The position numbers and the translations under genes were made by a program. 30,379 nucleotides of DNA, from IMG/VR virus record IMGVR_UViG_3300037234_000963, positions 1 through 30,379 of that record; one strand, 5' to 3'. The DNA is from a virus. Of this stretch, positions 14,121 through 21,542 are shown in pieces; the stretch's first letter is position 1, and each line of letters begins with the position of its first letter. The notes beneath the pieces were generated by a model. That model did no database searches. It was given only the letters and a program-made list of their open reading frames with translations, and was not told the DNA's origin.

Positions 14121-15098
14121 ATGATAACGATGGAACACCGAATAGTCCTGACGGAGAAATGCAATAGGAAGTGCCCTCATTGTTTTAATGCCGAGCAACG
14201 CAAAGCCGCCAAGCATATGGATATCGATAAATTGGAGAGGTTTTACATCGTCAATCAAAACTGGTTGAAAGATGCTCATTTTAAAATAATGGGAGGTGAG
14301 CCCACGGTTCATCCCGAATTTATTCGTCTCGCCGAACTGGGGATATTAATTTTCGGCAAAACATCTCTTTTTACCAACGGGACAAAGTTGGATATCATCC
14401 GGCATCCTGATATTCTCGCCGCCCACTGGGATGACAGATTTGATTTTATTATAAACGGTTTTACCTTTGATTTTGATGAATGGGGCCGGCACTCGAAATA
14501 TTTTAATAAAGTCCTGTTGCATTTTGTCATTCCGTTTAATAAAAATGAAACTCTAAAACTTATTGAAAAAGTTTTCCATTGCTCGACCATCCCACAGGCA
14601 ACAATTATCCTGTCCGGTGACACTCAGGTCGACATTTTTCATGAGGAGACCCTTAATCAATACCGGACAAATTATCTATATTTTATGCAGTCGGTTGTCC
14701 CACGTTTACAGCAGGCCGAAGTTCCATATACCTATGACCATCAATTTCCGACATGTTTCTGGACGCAGGAGATGATTGATGGCCTGAATGAATATGGTAT
14801 TAGCCCGATACATTTAGACCCGTGGACATCCTGTTGTGACCGCAGTTTGGGTCTCCTGGATACGAATTTCGACCTTTGGTATTGTAATCAGACCCGCATA
14901 AAAATAGGCAATGTCCTGCATAAAGATGGTCAGCCAAAGGATATTCAAGAGGTTATGAAATTAATCCAAATCGCACCAAAAATAAAAGAAGGAAGAGTCT
15001 CAAATTATCAATGGAAATGCCGCCAATGCCCGTCACTTCCGACTTGCAAAACGGCCTGTTGGTATAAACATGCGATACCACTTAATCATACTAAATAA
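14121..15098 (+). CDS. Radical SAM/SPASM-type enzyme
   Basis: 325 aa, SD GGGAGG. The radical SAM cluster motif CX3CX2C is C14-C18-C21 (TEKCNRKCPHCF). The SAM-binding GGEPT is at 58-62. A C-terminal SPASM-type auxiliary cluster domain is visible: C238/C239, C255, then IGN, then CX2CX5CX3C at C300, C303, C309, C313. SPASM enzymes mostly modify peptides or proteins (sactionine, thioether, Cys/Tyr/Lys changes) or carry out other difficult C-H chemistry. No typical precursor gene with a leader is recognised, but a 59-aa membrane peptide gene overlaps the 3' end and is a candidate partner. It sits within the replication gene cluster of the phage. Substrate unknown. All cluster cysteines are present, so it is probably active. 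Confidence 0.88.
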   Translation: MITMEHRIVLTEKCNRKCPHCFNAEQRKAAKHMDIDKLERFYIVNQNWLKDAHFKIMGGEPTVHPEFIRLAELGILIFGKTSLFTNGTKLDIIRHPDILAAHWDDRFDFIINGFTFDFDEWGRHSKYFNKVLLHFVIPFNKNETLKLIEKVFHCSTIPQATIILSGDTQVDIFHEETLNQYRTNYLYFMQSVVPRLQQAEVPYTYDHQFPTCFWTQEMIDGLNEYGISPIHLDPWTSCCDRSLGLLDTNFDLWYCNQTRIKIGNVLHKDGQPKDIQEVMKLIQIAPKIKEGRVSNYQWKCRQCPSLPTCKTACWYKHAIPLNHTK

Positions 15099-15249
15099 TT
15101 TCCCGCTAATTTATGGCATTTATGTTGTGACAGTTATAACAATTGCTGTTATAATATATCGAATAATAGATAAAATTAAAAACAAGCCGCCCACGGATGC
15201 CGATATTTTGGTGGGCAGGCACGATTATCATAGGAGATTTAAGAAATGA
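15070..15249 (+). CDS. Small single-pass membrane protein
   Basis: 59 aa, overlapping the last 29 bases of the radical SAM gene in another frame. Residues about 12-35 form a transmembrane helix (PLIYGIYVVTVITIAVIIYRII), followed by a basic/polar tail (DKIKNKPPTDADILVGRHDYHRR). There is no clear SD; it may be coupled to the upstream gene. A promoter-like site lies inside it. The frame fills the gap up to the RNA ligase gene exactly, supporting it as real. It could be a substrate or anchor for the radical SAM enzyme, but that is a guess. Confidence 0.6.
   Translation: MRYHLIILNNFPLIYGIYVVTVITIAVIIYRIIDKIKNKPPTDADILVGRHDYHRRFKK
15127..15155 (+). promoter_or_regulatory. sigma70-like promoter inside the 15070 gene
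   Basis: GTGACA (15127-15132), 17-nt spacer, TATAAT (15150-15155), the same pattern as the intergenic promoters. Transcription from about 15162 would give the RNA ligase gene a leader of about 105 nt. Because the bases also encode the transmembrane helix, chance resemblance cannot be excluded. Confidence 0.55.
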
Positions 15250-15267
15250 ATACAACGGAGGTTATCA

Positions 15268-16389
15268 ATGGCTGAACTCAAGGTTGAGATTTTTAAAATT
15301 GATGAGATTAAAGAGCACCCAAATGCTGACCGAATGGAACTCGCATATATCGGTGCATGGCAGTCCTGTGTGCCTATCGGTAAGTTTAAAGCAGGCGATC
15401 GGGCCGTGTATATTCCGGTTGACTCTATTTTGCCTCATGACGTTGAAAATATTTTATTTCCGCCCGGATCTAAAATCACGCTTAAAAGGAGCAGAGTCCG
15501 GAGCATCAAACTTCGTGGGGCAATGTCGCAGGGGATGCTCGAAATGCCAGAAACTTTGGGATTGCCGCCCAATATCAAAGTCGGAACGGACGTTGCTGAA
15601 AAGCTTGATATAAAGAAATACATGCCGCCTGCAAAATCCGTGCCGGGTATCATGAAAGCCAAAAAGAAACGGCATAAAAATCCCAATTTTAAAATATACA
15701 CTGATATCGGCCATTTCAAATATTACCATCGGTGCCTTGATGGGATGGAAGTATTTGCAACCGAGAAAGTCCACGGCACAAATTTTCGGTGCGGGTATGT
15801 AAAATATAACGCCTATAATTGGTGGAGACGCCTTTTGGCACCTTTGTTTCGGCCATTTGGCATGATGAAATATGACTTTGCTTATGGGTCACATCGGGTT
15901 GAATTGACCCGCAGGAGCAAACGGACAACCGGCTTTTATAAGGAAAATGTTTATTACATGATGGCCGAGCAGTATAAATTGAAGGAAATCCTCTGCCCCG
16001 GAGAGGTTGTTTACGCCGAGATTTATGGCCACGGGATTCAAAAGGGATATGCATATGGTTGCAAAGAGGGTGAATGGAAAATGGTCATTGTCGATGTAAT
16101 GATTAACGGCAAATATCTCGATGGCATCGCCGCCAAAGTATTCTGTCGAATCCGTGACCTGCCATTTGCACCGGTTGTTTATATCGGAGAGTTTACCAAA
16201 TATGACGAAATGAACGCCATCGCAAACCCACCCGGTGATAAATCGGTGCTATATCCGGACCTTGAAAAACCGATTGAAGGCATCGTTATCAAGCCCGGCA
16301 AAGAGCAAAAAGGGTATATGGGCCGGATGGTTTTTAAATGGATAAACGATAAATATTGGTTGGACAAAAGTAACACTGACTTTCATTAA
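15268..16389 (+). CDS. RNA ligase, Rnl5/DraRnl-like
   Basis: 373 aa, SD CGGAGG. Seals RNA nicks with 3'-OH and 5'-phosphate. The N-terminal domain (1-115) has KVEIFKIDEIKEHPNADRMELAYI and VPIGKFKAGDRAVYIPVDSILP, the OB-type module found in front of Rnl5 ligases. Nucleotidyltransferase motifs: motif I EKVHGTNF, with the expected adenylated Lys167; motif III-like VVYAEIYGHGIQKG; motif IV EGIVIKP (about 333-339); motif V MVFKWINDKY. With the CCA-adding enzyme and tRNA genes, it suggests repair of RNAs cut by host defence nucleases. A linker of Lys-rich residues (IMKAKKKRHKNPN) precedes the catalytic domain. Confidence 0.88.
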   Translation: MAELKVEIFKIDEIKEHPNADRMELAYIGAWQSCVPIGKFKAGDRAVYIPVDSILPHDVENILFPPGSKITLKRSRVRSIKLRGAMSQGMLEMPETLGLPPNIKVGTDVAEKLDIKKYMPPAKSVPGIMKAKKKRHKNPNFKIYTDIGHFKYYHRCLDGMEVFATEKVHGTNFRCGYVKYNAYNWWRRLLAPLFRPFGMMKYDFAYGSHRVELTRRSKRTTGFYKENVYYMMAEQYKLKEILCPGEVVYAEIYGHGIQKGYAYGCKEGEWKMVIVDVMINGKYLDGIAAKVFCRIRDLPFAPVVYIGEFTKYDEMNAIANPPGDKSVLYPDLEKPIEGIVIKPGKEQKGYMGRMVFKWINDKYWLDKSNTDFH

Positions 16390-16393
16390 AAAG

Positions 16394-16422
16394 TTGACTT
16401 ATTTTCAAAATGAATATATGAT
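16394..16422 (+). promoter_or_regulatory. sigma70-type promoter
   Basis: TTGACT (16394-16399), 17-nt spacer, TATGAT (16417-16422), lying between the ligase stop and the 16454 gene. Leader about 25 nt with SD AAGGAG. Confidence 0.75.
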
Positions 16423-16453
16423 TTAGGTTAACCATTAAAAAGGAGAATTAAAA

Positions 16454-16684
16454 ATGGATGCAAAGAAATTTGAAGTGCCGGAAGGTTATGAATCATTATT
16501 GCTCGAAATGACAAAACGTGAACTGGCTTATCTCAAGGATAAAAAGTCGGGAGCCGGGGTTCATTTTAAAGAGGATAATATGATTCATCAGCTCAAAACT
16601 TTTATCGCCGCAAATTCGGACGGGGAAGAGGAAGTCGCCACGGTCTCCGCACCGGTCTGGAGCAAGCCGGAAACCTATAATTAA
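16454..16684 (+). CDS. Hypothetical protein, 76 aa
   Basis: SD AAGGAG. Starts MDAKKFEVPEGYESLLLEMTKRELAYLKDKKSG; a long amphipathic helix, then a second helix NMIHQLKTFIAAN, then an acidic flexible tail with VSAPVWSKPETYN. No family recognised. It has its own promoter and is followed by a large inverted repeat, so it may be a small independently expressed early protein. Confidence 0.72.
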   Translation: MDAKKFEVPEGYESLLLEMTKRELAYLKDKKSGAGVHFKEDNMIHQLKTFIAANSDGEEEVATVSAPVWSKPETYN

Positions 16685-16690
16685 GTGGAG

Positions 16691-16746
16691 TGTTGCCAGT
16701 TTATTGCCTGATGACCAAACAGGCATCACCCCAATAATAGGCAACA
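16691..16746 (+). repeat. Nested inverted repeat after the 16454 gene
   Basis: Outer arms TGTTGCC (16691-16697) and GGCAACA (16740-16746); inner arms TGCCTG (16705-16710) and CAGGCA (16720-16725) with a 9-nt loop. The word AGTTTATTG follows both TGTTGCC-C and GGCAAC-type arms (16698 and 16746). No T-run follows, so it is not a standard intrinsic terminator; an RNA stem or protein-binding site is possible. Confidence 0.55.
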
Positions 16747-16773
16747 GTTTATTGGAAATTTTAACATAAAATT

Positions 16774-16802
16774 GTGTCAAATTTGAAGAAGGGAGGTATA
16801 AT
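16774..16802 (+). promoter_or_regulatory. sigma70-type promoter of the secreted-protein unit
   Basis: GTGTCA (16774-16779), 17-nt spacer that includes GGGAGG, TATAAT (16797-16802). Leader about 54 nt with SD AAGGAG at 16851-16856. Confidence 0.75.
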
Positions 16803-16862
16803 GGTTTAAATTTGATTGAAGATTTTTATTTGAAACGTTAACTTTAACTAAGGAGAATCAAA

Positions 16863-17870
16863 ATGAAGTATTTCAAAATGTTATTCGTCATGCTTGTATT
16901 GACAATTTTTATCGCCGCTCCGGTTACCGCACTGGCCAAGGGATGTCCTCCGGGACAGGAAAAGAAAGACTGGAAGTGTGTGGATATTGAAAAGCCCGAT
17001 GGGAGCAATACCAACACCAACACCAACTCCAATTCCAACAAAAATACCAATTCCAATTTCAACACGGCCTTTGGTGGAGCAGGTGGGGACGCCACGGTCA
17101 AAAATTCCGGCAACTCCAGTTCAACCATTAAAGACTCCGGCAACTCGACCAATTTGAATCTCAACACCGCCAAAGGTGGGAATGCCAAACAGGAACAGGG
17201 TCAGGTGCAGGGACAAAAATCAGTCAACGTAAATAACATCAATATTGAAGGGGATACCACCAACGTTGAGGCCGACAAACGGGAGCACATTCAGGGACCC
17301 GGATTGATAAATTCTGACGCAAAGATTGTCGATGCCAAAGCCTCTAATATCCGATCCAAAGGGGACTTGTTCAGCCGCATATCGAGTATAACCTATACTA
17401 TGGCTAAAAAAGCCTCTAAAAATGCATCTGATATGGATGTCGAACCGGCCTTGTTATGGGAAAACGACTTCCGCACGGACGTGATTACAATCGGTGCCGA
17501 AGGAGATTTTGCCGGTTTTATCTATATTTTTTCCGATGGAAATGATTCCTATCTGGCCGCAATGGATGCCGAAGCCGCCGAAGAAGCAATGGAAGCCGGT
17601 TTCACACATATCCAACGACTGGGTGCTGTAGAAACTTCCAAGCACCTCAACGGCACCGCATGGAATATCGGAATATCCGGTGGAGCATCCATCATGAGCA
17701 ATGGAGAAGATTTTGCAATCGCACCGCAAGGTGGGTTAGGATATGGCAAAGCCAAGTCTTCAAACCAGTATCGGCCTGATGCCGTATATGAAGTGTATTT
17801 TGACAAAAGCAAGATTACTGCCGAAGTCGAAACTTCAAAATCAGACCGCTATATGTACACCGCAAGGTAG
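16863..17870 (+). CDS. Secreted Asn/Ser-rich protein of unknown function
   Basis: 335 aa. Residues 1-25 are a Sec signal peptide (KMLFVMLVLTIFIAAPVTALAK, likely cut at ALA-KG). A small Cys unit CPPGQEKKDWKC follows. Residues about 48-125 are low complexity: NTNTNTNSNSNKNTNSN, then GGAGGDATVKNSGNSSS, then KQEQGQVQGQKSVNVNNINI. Residues about 180-335 form a folded domain with VITIGAEGDFAGFIYIFSDG, ending in short beta segments. Such Asn/Gly/Gln-rich exported proteins occur in environmental phages without known roles; surface display or envelope modification is a guess. The gene has its own promoter and a strong terminator, like a moron gene. Confidence 0.82.
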   Translation: MKYFKMLFVMLVLTIFIAAPVTALAKGCPPGQEKKDWKCVDIEKPDGSNTNTNTNSNSNKNTNSNFNTAFGGAGGDATVKNSGNSSSTIKDSGNSTNLNLNTAKGGNAKQEQGQVQGQKSVNVNNINIEGDTTNVEADKREHIQGPGLINSDAKIVDAKASNIRSKGDLFSRISSITYTMAKKASKNASDMDVEPALLWENDFRTDVITIGAEGDFAGFIYIFSDGNDSYLAAMDAEAAEEAMEAGFTHIQRLGAVETSKHLNGTAWNIGISGGASIMSNGEDFAIAPQGGLGYGKAKSSNQYRPDAVYEVYFDKSKITAEVETSKSDRYMYTAR

Positions 17871-17910
17871 ACCCTGCCATACCGCACTCCTGCCAAGTGC
17901 ATATGGCCAC

Positions 17911-17965
17911 ACGTGCCGCACTGCCGCCTCCTAATAAACAAAGAGCAGTGCGGCACGTTTTTTTT
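17911..17965 (+). terminator. Very strong Rho-independent terminator
   Basis: A 14-bp perfect stem (17911-17924 with 17945-17958; arm ACGTGCCGCACTGC) with a 20-nt loop, followed by a run of eight T (17958-17965). It closes the secreted-protein unit. Confidence 0.93.
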
Positions 17966-17981
17966 CAAAGGAGAGATAAAC

Positions 17982-18308
17982 ATGAATTTCAAAGTAAAAA
18001 ATAAAAATCAAACGCCCAAATCCCGAATAATACTAAAAACCTTCGATACTCTCAAAGGCATTTTTGGTGGAGTTGTATTAGAACACGTCCTAAAAGATGT
18101 CGCCGAGCAGGTCTATAAGGCCATCAAATCTGACCTCAAACCGCCGCCCGACCTTATCAACTATCACGAAGTCGTAAAATTAATCAAGGATATGAAATTT
18201 CCAAACGATGATGTCGATGGACGGGAAATGGCCGACCATAATTATTTATTGGATAAAGTCCACAAACGTTTAAAAGAGAAAAAGGCTTTGTCAAAAAAAG
18301 AGGAGTGA
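17982..18308 (+). CDS. Hypothetical protein, 108 aa
   Basis: Start ATG 17982 with SD AAAGGAG; the frame extends upstream into the terminator but that part cannot be translated sensibly. Basic N-terminus (MNFKVKNKNQTPKSRIILK), a hydrophobic helix (FDTLKGIFGGVVLEHVLKDVAEQVYKAI), then a charged helical C-terminus ending ALSKKEE. No family recognised. Lies just behind a terminator with no visible promoter of its own, so it may depend on read-through. Confidence 0.72.
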   Translation: MNFKVKNKNQTPKSRIILKTFDTLKGIFGGVVLEHVLKDVAEQVYKAIKSDLKPPPDLINYHEVVKLIKDMKFPNDDVDGREMADHNYLLDKVHKRLKEKKALSKKEE

Positions 18309-18315
18309 TGGTATA

Positions 18316-18492
18316 ATGGAATCAAAAGAAATTAATATTCATAAATTTTCAAAAAGTGATATCCATGAAATAATTAAAAATCATCTCATAGATAGACATG
18401 GAGCTAATTTTCAAAGCGGGACAGTTGAAGTCGAATGGGGTGAATTTTTGCCAGACCCCATTTTAACATTTATAATCACGGAGGAGAAATAA
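18316..18492 (+). CDS. Hypothetical protein, 58 aa
   Basis: ATG at 18316 with GAGGAG 10 bases upstream; a TATAAT word overlaps the start codon. The sequence is MESKEINIHKFSKSDIHEI..., with one helix (KSDIHEIIKNHLID) and a C-terminal strand pair (TVEVEWGEFLP, ILTFIITEEK). The pattern of a helix, a short glycine-containing turn and two strands fits a small alpha/beta fold. The stop lies 2 bases before the clamp-loader ATG, and its GAGGAG codons supply that gene's SD, so the two are probably coupled. Confidence 0.65.
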   Translation: MESKEINIHKFSKSDIHEIIKNHLIDRHGANFQSGTVEVEWGEFLPDPILTFIITEEK

Positions 18493-18494
18493 TA

Positions 18495-19454
18495 ATGGGC
18501 TTAGTTCAAAAACAATATGACGATTTTATATGGGAATTGAAATATCGTCCGCCGACACTTGACCAAATTATACTGCCTGACTCTCTTCTCAAGTTGTTTA
18601 GTAAAGTCAAGTCGATTGGTAAATTGCCAAATATGCTCTTTACCGGACCGGCAGGAACTGGCAAAACGACCACTGCGTTTGTTTTGGCTGATGAAATGGA
18701 TTTGTCGGCGATGTATATGAACATGAGCCTTGATACAAAAATCGATGATATCCGGTCAAAGCTAATGAGTTTCGCCACATCAATCTCCATCCACGGTAAA
18801 CAAAAGGTATTCATCGGGGATGAGTTTGACCGGTTGAGCCCACAGGCAATGGATTCCCTAAAAGGTGCCATCGAGAAAACGTCTAAAAATTGCAAATTTA
18901 TTTTTACCTCAAACCATAAAGGTAAAATAATTGAGCCGATTATCTCCCGTTTGCAGGAGATCGACTTCATATTTAAAAAGGATGATGCCGCCATCATGAA
19001 GAAAAAGATGTGGAAGGTGGCTTGTCAAATCTGTCAAAAGGAAGAGGTTGAATTTGATAAAAGGGCAGTGGCCGAAATCGTTAAACAATTATTTCCCGAT
19101 ATGCGTAAAATCTTAAATCACCTGCAAATGTTATCCCTGCGGGGAGAGATTACGGTTGCCGCAGTCGAAGCCGCCATCGCCACGGACGTTGAAACCTTTT
19201 TCAAAATGTTACGAGACCAAGACTGGACTGGCATCCGGCAATATATTGTCGACCTGCCGATTGCACATAATGACTTTTATTCGGTCATATTTTCACATAT
19301 TGAAAGATATGTGCTTGCAAGCTCCGTGCCGGATATGATTATTGCAGTCGCAAAATACCAATATGAAGCCGCCTATGCGGTAGATAAACAAATCCCTCTG
19401 GCCGCACTTGCAATTGAAATGATGGGCCAATGTGAATTCAAAAAGGATTTTTAA
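18495..19454 (+). CDS. 44: Clamp-loader ATPase large subunit (T4 gp44-like)
   Basis: 319 aa, the same length as T4 gp44. AAA+ ATPase that loads the gp45 ring onto primed DNA. W-E-L-K-Y-R-P at 13-19 is the clamp-loader N-terminal signature; Walker A GPAGTGKTT (51-59); Walker B VFIGDEFDRL; sensor 1 FIFTSNH; the Arg-finger region IISRLQE (in place of SRC); and a C-terminal collar domain. SD GGAGGAG. In T4 it is followed at once by gene 62; here seven short genes intervene before the gp62-like gene at 21078. All catalytic residues look present. Confidence 0.95.
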   Translation: MGLVQKQYDDFIWELKYRPPTLDQIILPDSLLKLFSKVKSIGKLPNMLFTGPAGTGKTTTAFVLADEMDLSAMYMNMSLDTKIDDIRSKLMSFATSISIHGKQKVFIGDEFDRLSPQAMDSLKGAIEKTSKNCKFIFTSNHKGKIIEPIISRLQEIDFIFKKDDAAIMKKKMWKVACQICQKEEVEFDKRAVAEIVKQLFPDMRKILNHLQMLSLRGEITVAAVEAAIATDVETFFKMLRDQDWTGIRQYIVDLPIAHNDFYSVIFSHIERYVLASSVPDMIIAVAKYQYEAAYAVDKQIPLAALAIEMMGQCEFKKDF

Positions 19455-19648
19455 TGGATAAATATTGGAAAGAGAAGGTCGAAAAGGTTGCCGCAATTTC
19501 TAAAAAATATAAATTCGAAGAGCAGAACGTTGAATTTTGGGTGCGCCAACCGGCAGGAGTCATTTCATTAATCGTTGAAATTGAATCAAATTGCGAAGGA
19601 TATATTAAAATGTTTGATGCTTTACAAATAGGTGAGGAAAATGGTTAA
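19454..19648 (+). CDS. Hypothetical protein, 64 aa
   Basis: Starts on the clamp-loader stop (TAATG). Helical N-terminus MDKYWKEKVEKVAAISKKYKFEE, then EFWVRQPAGVISLIVEIES, a beta pair, then GYIKMFDALQIGEENG. Family not known. Overlaps the next start by 8 bases; the run of short genes here is translated by stop/start coupling. Confidence 0.7.
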   Translation: MDKYWKEKVEKVAAISKKYKFEEQNVEFWVRQPAGVISLIVEIESNCEGYIKMFDALQIGEENG

Positions 19649-19910
19649 ATTAGTAATTAAAATCAAAGGGGTCAAGGAGCCGGTTATCGAAAATGTCGTC
19701 AATTCAAGACGGGATGAAATGGAACTGGCACGGAACGTTGCTACAATAATATGCAGTCAAGGGATTTATATAAAAGACCAAGATGAGGAATATACTGAGT
19801 CGACCCTTGTTGTTAAAACCATCAAAGGTATGGGGGATATTGGTGAGGGAGAAAATGGGACATATTACCCGCCGCACCGAATTGAGGTGATTAAAATCCA
19901 TGAGCAATAA
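19641..19910 (+). CDS. Hypothetical protein, 89 aa
   Basis: ATG 19641 preceded by GGTGAGG; overlaps the previous stop. A ferredoxin-like order of strand KLVIKIKGV, helix SRRDEMELARNVATIICSQG, strand IYIKDQDEEYTESTLVVKTIKG, then a glycine-rich loop GDIGEGENGTYYPPHRI and strand EVIKIHEQ. No named family recognised. Overlaps the next gene by 11 bases. Confidence 0.7.
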   Translation: MVKLVIKIKGVKEPVIENVVNSRRDEMELARNVATIICSQGIYIKDQDEEYTESTLVVKTIKGMGDIGEGENGTYYPPHRIEVIKIHEQ

Positions 19911-20082
19911 ACAATTTCAAATAACCGCCTTGGGTCCGGACGGCGAAGTGGTCTTGGATGAGACCACTAAATCAAGTGCTCCAATATCGGAAATCCTTAT
20001 GTATGTCGGCCAGTGCGCCAAGAATTTATGGTTTGGTCGAATTACTGATATCGCAATAAGTGAGGTCAGAGATGGAAATTAA
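19900..20082 (+). CDS. Hypothetical protein, 60 aa
   Basis: Start overlaps the previous stop. Strand QFQITALGPDGEVVLDETTK, helix APISEILMYVGQCAKNLWF, then ITDIAISEVRDGN: a small alpha/beta unit. No family recognised. No strong SD; probably coupled. The next start lies inside its end. Confidence 0.6.
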   Translation: MSNKQFQITALGPDGEVVLDETTKSSAPISEILMYVGQCAKNLWFGRITDIAISEVRDGN

Positions 20083-20260
20083 AACCCCATATAGAATGGA
20101 GATTACATTATCACCAGATTTAGTTAAAGAATTAAAGGCCGAGCAGAACTTTGAAAAGGTAATTAAACCCAGTGGAGTAAGATACCATTTTTTAAATCGC
20201 CTGCTCGAAGCCATTGATAAAGGCTATAAATCAATTACGTTAAATTACAAAGGAGATTAA
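20072..20260 (+). CDS. Hypothetical protein, 62 aa
   Basis: ATG 20072 with GAGGTCAGAG upstream; overlaps the previous stop by 11 bases. Sequence MEIKTPYRMEITLSPDLVKELKAEQNFEKV..., a strand-helix arrangement reminiscent of small DNA-binding or antitoxin-like proteins, but no motif is decisive. The C-terminus LLEAIDKGYKSITLNYKGD ends at a gene boundary one base before the next ATG. Confidence 0.65.
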   Translation: MEIKTPYRMEITLSPDLVKELKAEQNFEKVIKPSGVRYHFLNRLLEAIDKGYKSITLNYKGD

Positions 20261-20261
20261 A

Positions 20262-20630
20262 ATGCAAAACAAAACGCCACAGGATTACTGTCCGGAGATA
20301 ACCTGTTTTTATTTAATGAACGGCCAGATTATTTTTGCCGAATTGGTATGTCCGCTCGAACAAGGTCATGGATATATGATTCAACACGCCACGATGGTTA
20401 TGATAGGTCAGGCCAAACAACTGGCAATGTCCACGGCATATCCTTTTACCAATATCGATGATACCATCGAACTCAACGCCGACCACGTTACCGGCTGTTC
20501 CAGTTTAGATTGGAATACCCAACTGGTCACCGAATATGGCAATTTCTGGACACAGCTCCGAGCAAAGGCCGCAGGAATTATTATACCTGGCGATGCAAAA
20601 AAACCCGGTCCACCATTAAAAGTCGTTTAA
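20262..20630 (+). CDS. Hypothetical protein, possible Sm-like fold
   Basis: 122 aa, SD AAAGGAG. EITCFYLMNGQIIFAELVCPLEQGHGYMIQHATMVMI and, later, DTIELNADHVTGCSSL, then LVTEYGNFWTQLRA. The strand pattern (a gene-product strand with N-G, a bent strand, a loop, and a C-terminal strand pair) recalls Sm/LSm-like barrels found in large phages, but I cannot confirm it. Pro-rich tail GDAKKPGPPLKVV. The SD of the next gene follows immediately. Confidence 0.7.
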   Translation: MQNKTPQDYCPEITCFYLMNGQIIFAELVCPLEQGHGYMIQHATMVMIGQAKQLAMSTAYPFTNIDDTIELNADHVTGCSSLDWNTQLVTEYGNFWTQLRAKAAGIIIPGDAKKPGPPLKVV

Positions 20631-20641
20631 GGAGGTTAAAT

Positions 20642-21031
20642 ATGTCTGAGATTAAACCGACAACAATCCCATCGTTTGAACATGTCAATGCCGCCAATTG
20701 TGACTGTCCCGCCTGTGATGCAAATAAAAAATATGAGATTGAGTATGATTTATATTTGCAACGCAAACAATATATCACTTTTGAAATGAAGCCGCCTGCA
20801 CAAGGCAGACCAACTGCAACTGGTCAAATGGGAACAATTGAAAATTGGTTAAACGAAAATCAATCCCGTGGTTATGAGATGGTCGCCGCCCATAATGGAT
20901 TGGTTTTTATGAGAGCAATGCCGCCAAATCCGCCAACTGCACGCGATGTTATCGCCGAAGCATTGAGACGTCAAAAAGAGGCCGGTGAGGGGCCGGACGA
21001 TGGCATCGGAAAACCTATTGGTGTTGCATAG
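20642..21031 (+). CDS. Hypothetical protein with Cys-x-Cys motif
   Basis: 129 aa from ATG 20642 with SD GGAGG; earlier in-frame ATG at 20510 lies inside the previous gene. NCDCPACDANKKYEIEYDLYLQRKQYITFEM suggests a zinc knuckle next to a beta pair; then TIENWLNENQSRGYEMVAAHNGLVFMRAM resembles a DUF4177-like fold (helix NWLNE...GWE plus two strands). Low-complexity Pro/Gly tail. Precedes the gp62 promoter. Confidence 0.72.
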   Translation: MSEIKPTTIPSFEHVNAANCDCPACDANKKYEIEYDLYLQRKQYITFEMKPPAQGRPTATGQMGTIENWLNENQSRGYEMVAAHNGLVFMRAMPPNPPTARDVIAEALRRQKEAGEGPDDGIGKPIGVA

Positions 21032-21042
21032 TGGTCTCGATG

Positions 21043-21071
21043 GTGACAATTTCTGCAGGTTGAGGTAGAAT
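21043..21071 (+). promoter_or_regulatory. sigma70-type promoter for a leaderless gp62-like gene
   Basis: GTGACA (21043-21048), 17-nt spacer, TAGAAT (21066-21071), then 6 nt to the ATG at 21078. No SD lies before 21078 apart from the spacer's GAGG, which would be upstream of the transcript start. The mRNA is predicted to begin at or next to the ATG. Confidence 0.7.
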
Positions 21072-21077
21072 GACGTT

Positions 21078-21506
21078 ATGGATGATAAAATAGGTTTATT
21101 TGAATACACGACTAATTTTTGCACGGATAAAAAGGATTTGAGAAAACATCCCGACTTTTTAAAATCCTATAATCCGTTTATGGTCAATAAGGTTCTCTCA
21201 ATGAGCCCTAAAACGTGTTATCTTGCACTTTTTATGTCCCAAAATTGGCAAATACCACGGGAGCAACACTTCGCCTTTTTGAATGAAATGGTGGATAAAG
21301 ACCGGATATATTTTAATTATGCAAAAATATCAGATGATGTGACGGCAGAGACTCTCCGATATATCCGAGAATATTATGTATGCAGTATGAGCCGAGCATT
21401 GGAATATGTTAGAATTATGTCCGGTAAACAGGTCAAAACAATATTTGATATAATGAAACAGCGGGATGCCAAACCCAAAAAAACGAAGGGTAAAAATAGT
21501 AAATAA
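21078..21506 (+). CDS. 62: Clamp-loader small subunit (T4 gp62-like)
   Basis: 142 aa (T4 gp62: 187; the N-terminus is shorter here). Partner of the gp44 ring. Correspondence to gp62 seen by eye: SYNPFMVNKVLSMSPKT against YSKFMVENALSQFPEC, then EQHFAFLNEM against EAHFNYLMAA, then RIYFNYAKISDDVTAETLRYI against RYGKWAKLVEDSTEVLIIKLL, and the following YYVCSMSRALEYVRIM against RYQVNTNDAINYKSIL. Genes 62 and regA are adjacent, as in T4, which supports the call. Basic tail KPKKTKGKNSK. The start has no SD and lies at the predicted +1 of its own promoter, so separate leaderless expression is likely, unlike T4, where it follows gene 44. Confidence 0.82.
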   Translation: MDDKIGLFEYTTNFCTDKKDLRKHPDFLKSYNPFMVNKVLSMSPKTCYLALFMSQNWQIPREQHFAFLNEMVDKDRIYFNYAKISDDVTAETLRYIREYYVCSMSRALEYVRIMSGKQVKTIFDIMKQRDAKPKKTKGKNSK

Positions 21507-21542
21507 ATGTGAATACAAAATAATTTGAAAGGAATATCTAAA

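Noticed and set aside
18288-18317. TTGTCA-18-TATAAT before the 18316 gene
   Set aside because: The TATAAT overlaps the ATG of the 18316 gene, so the transcript would start inside it; the GAGGAG SD explains the region better.
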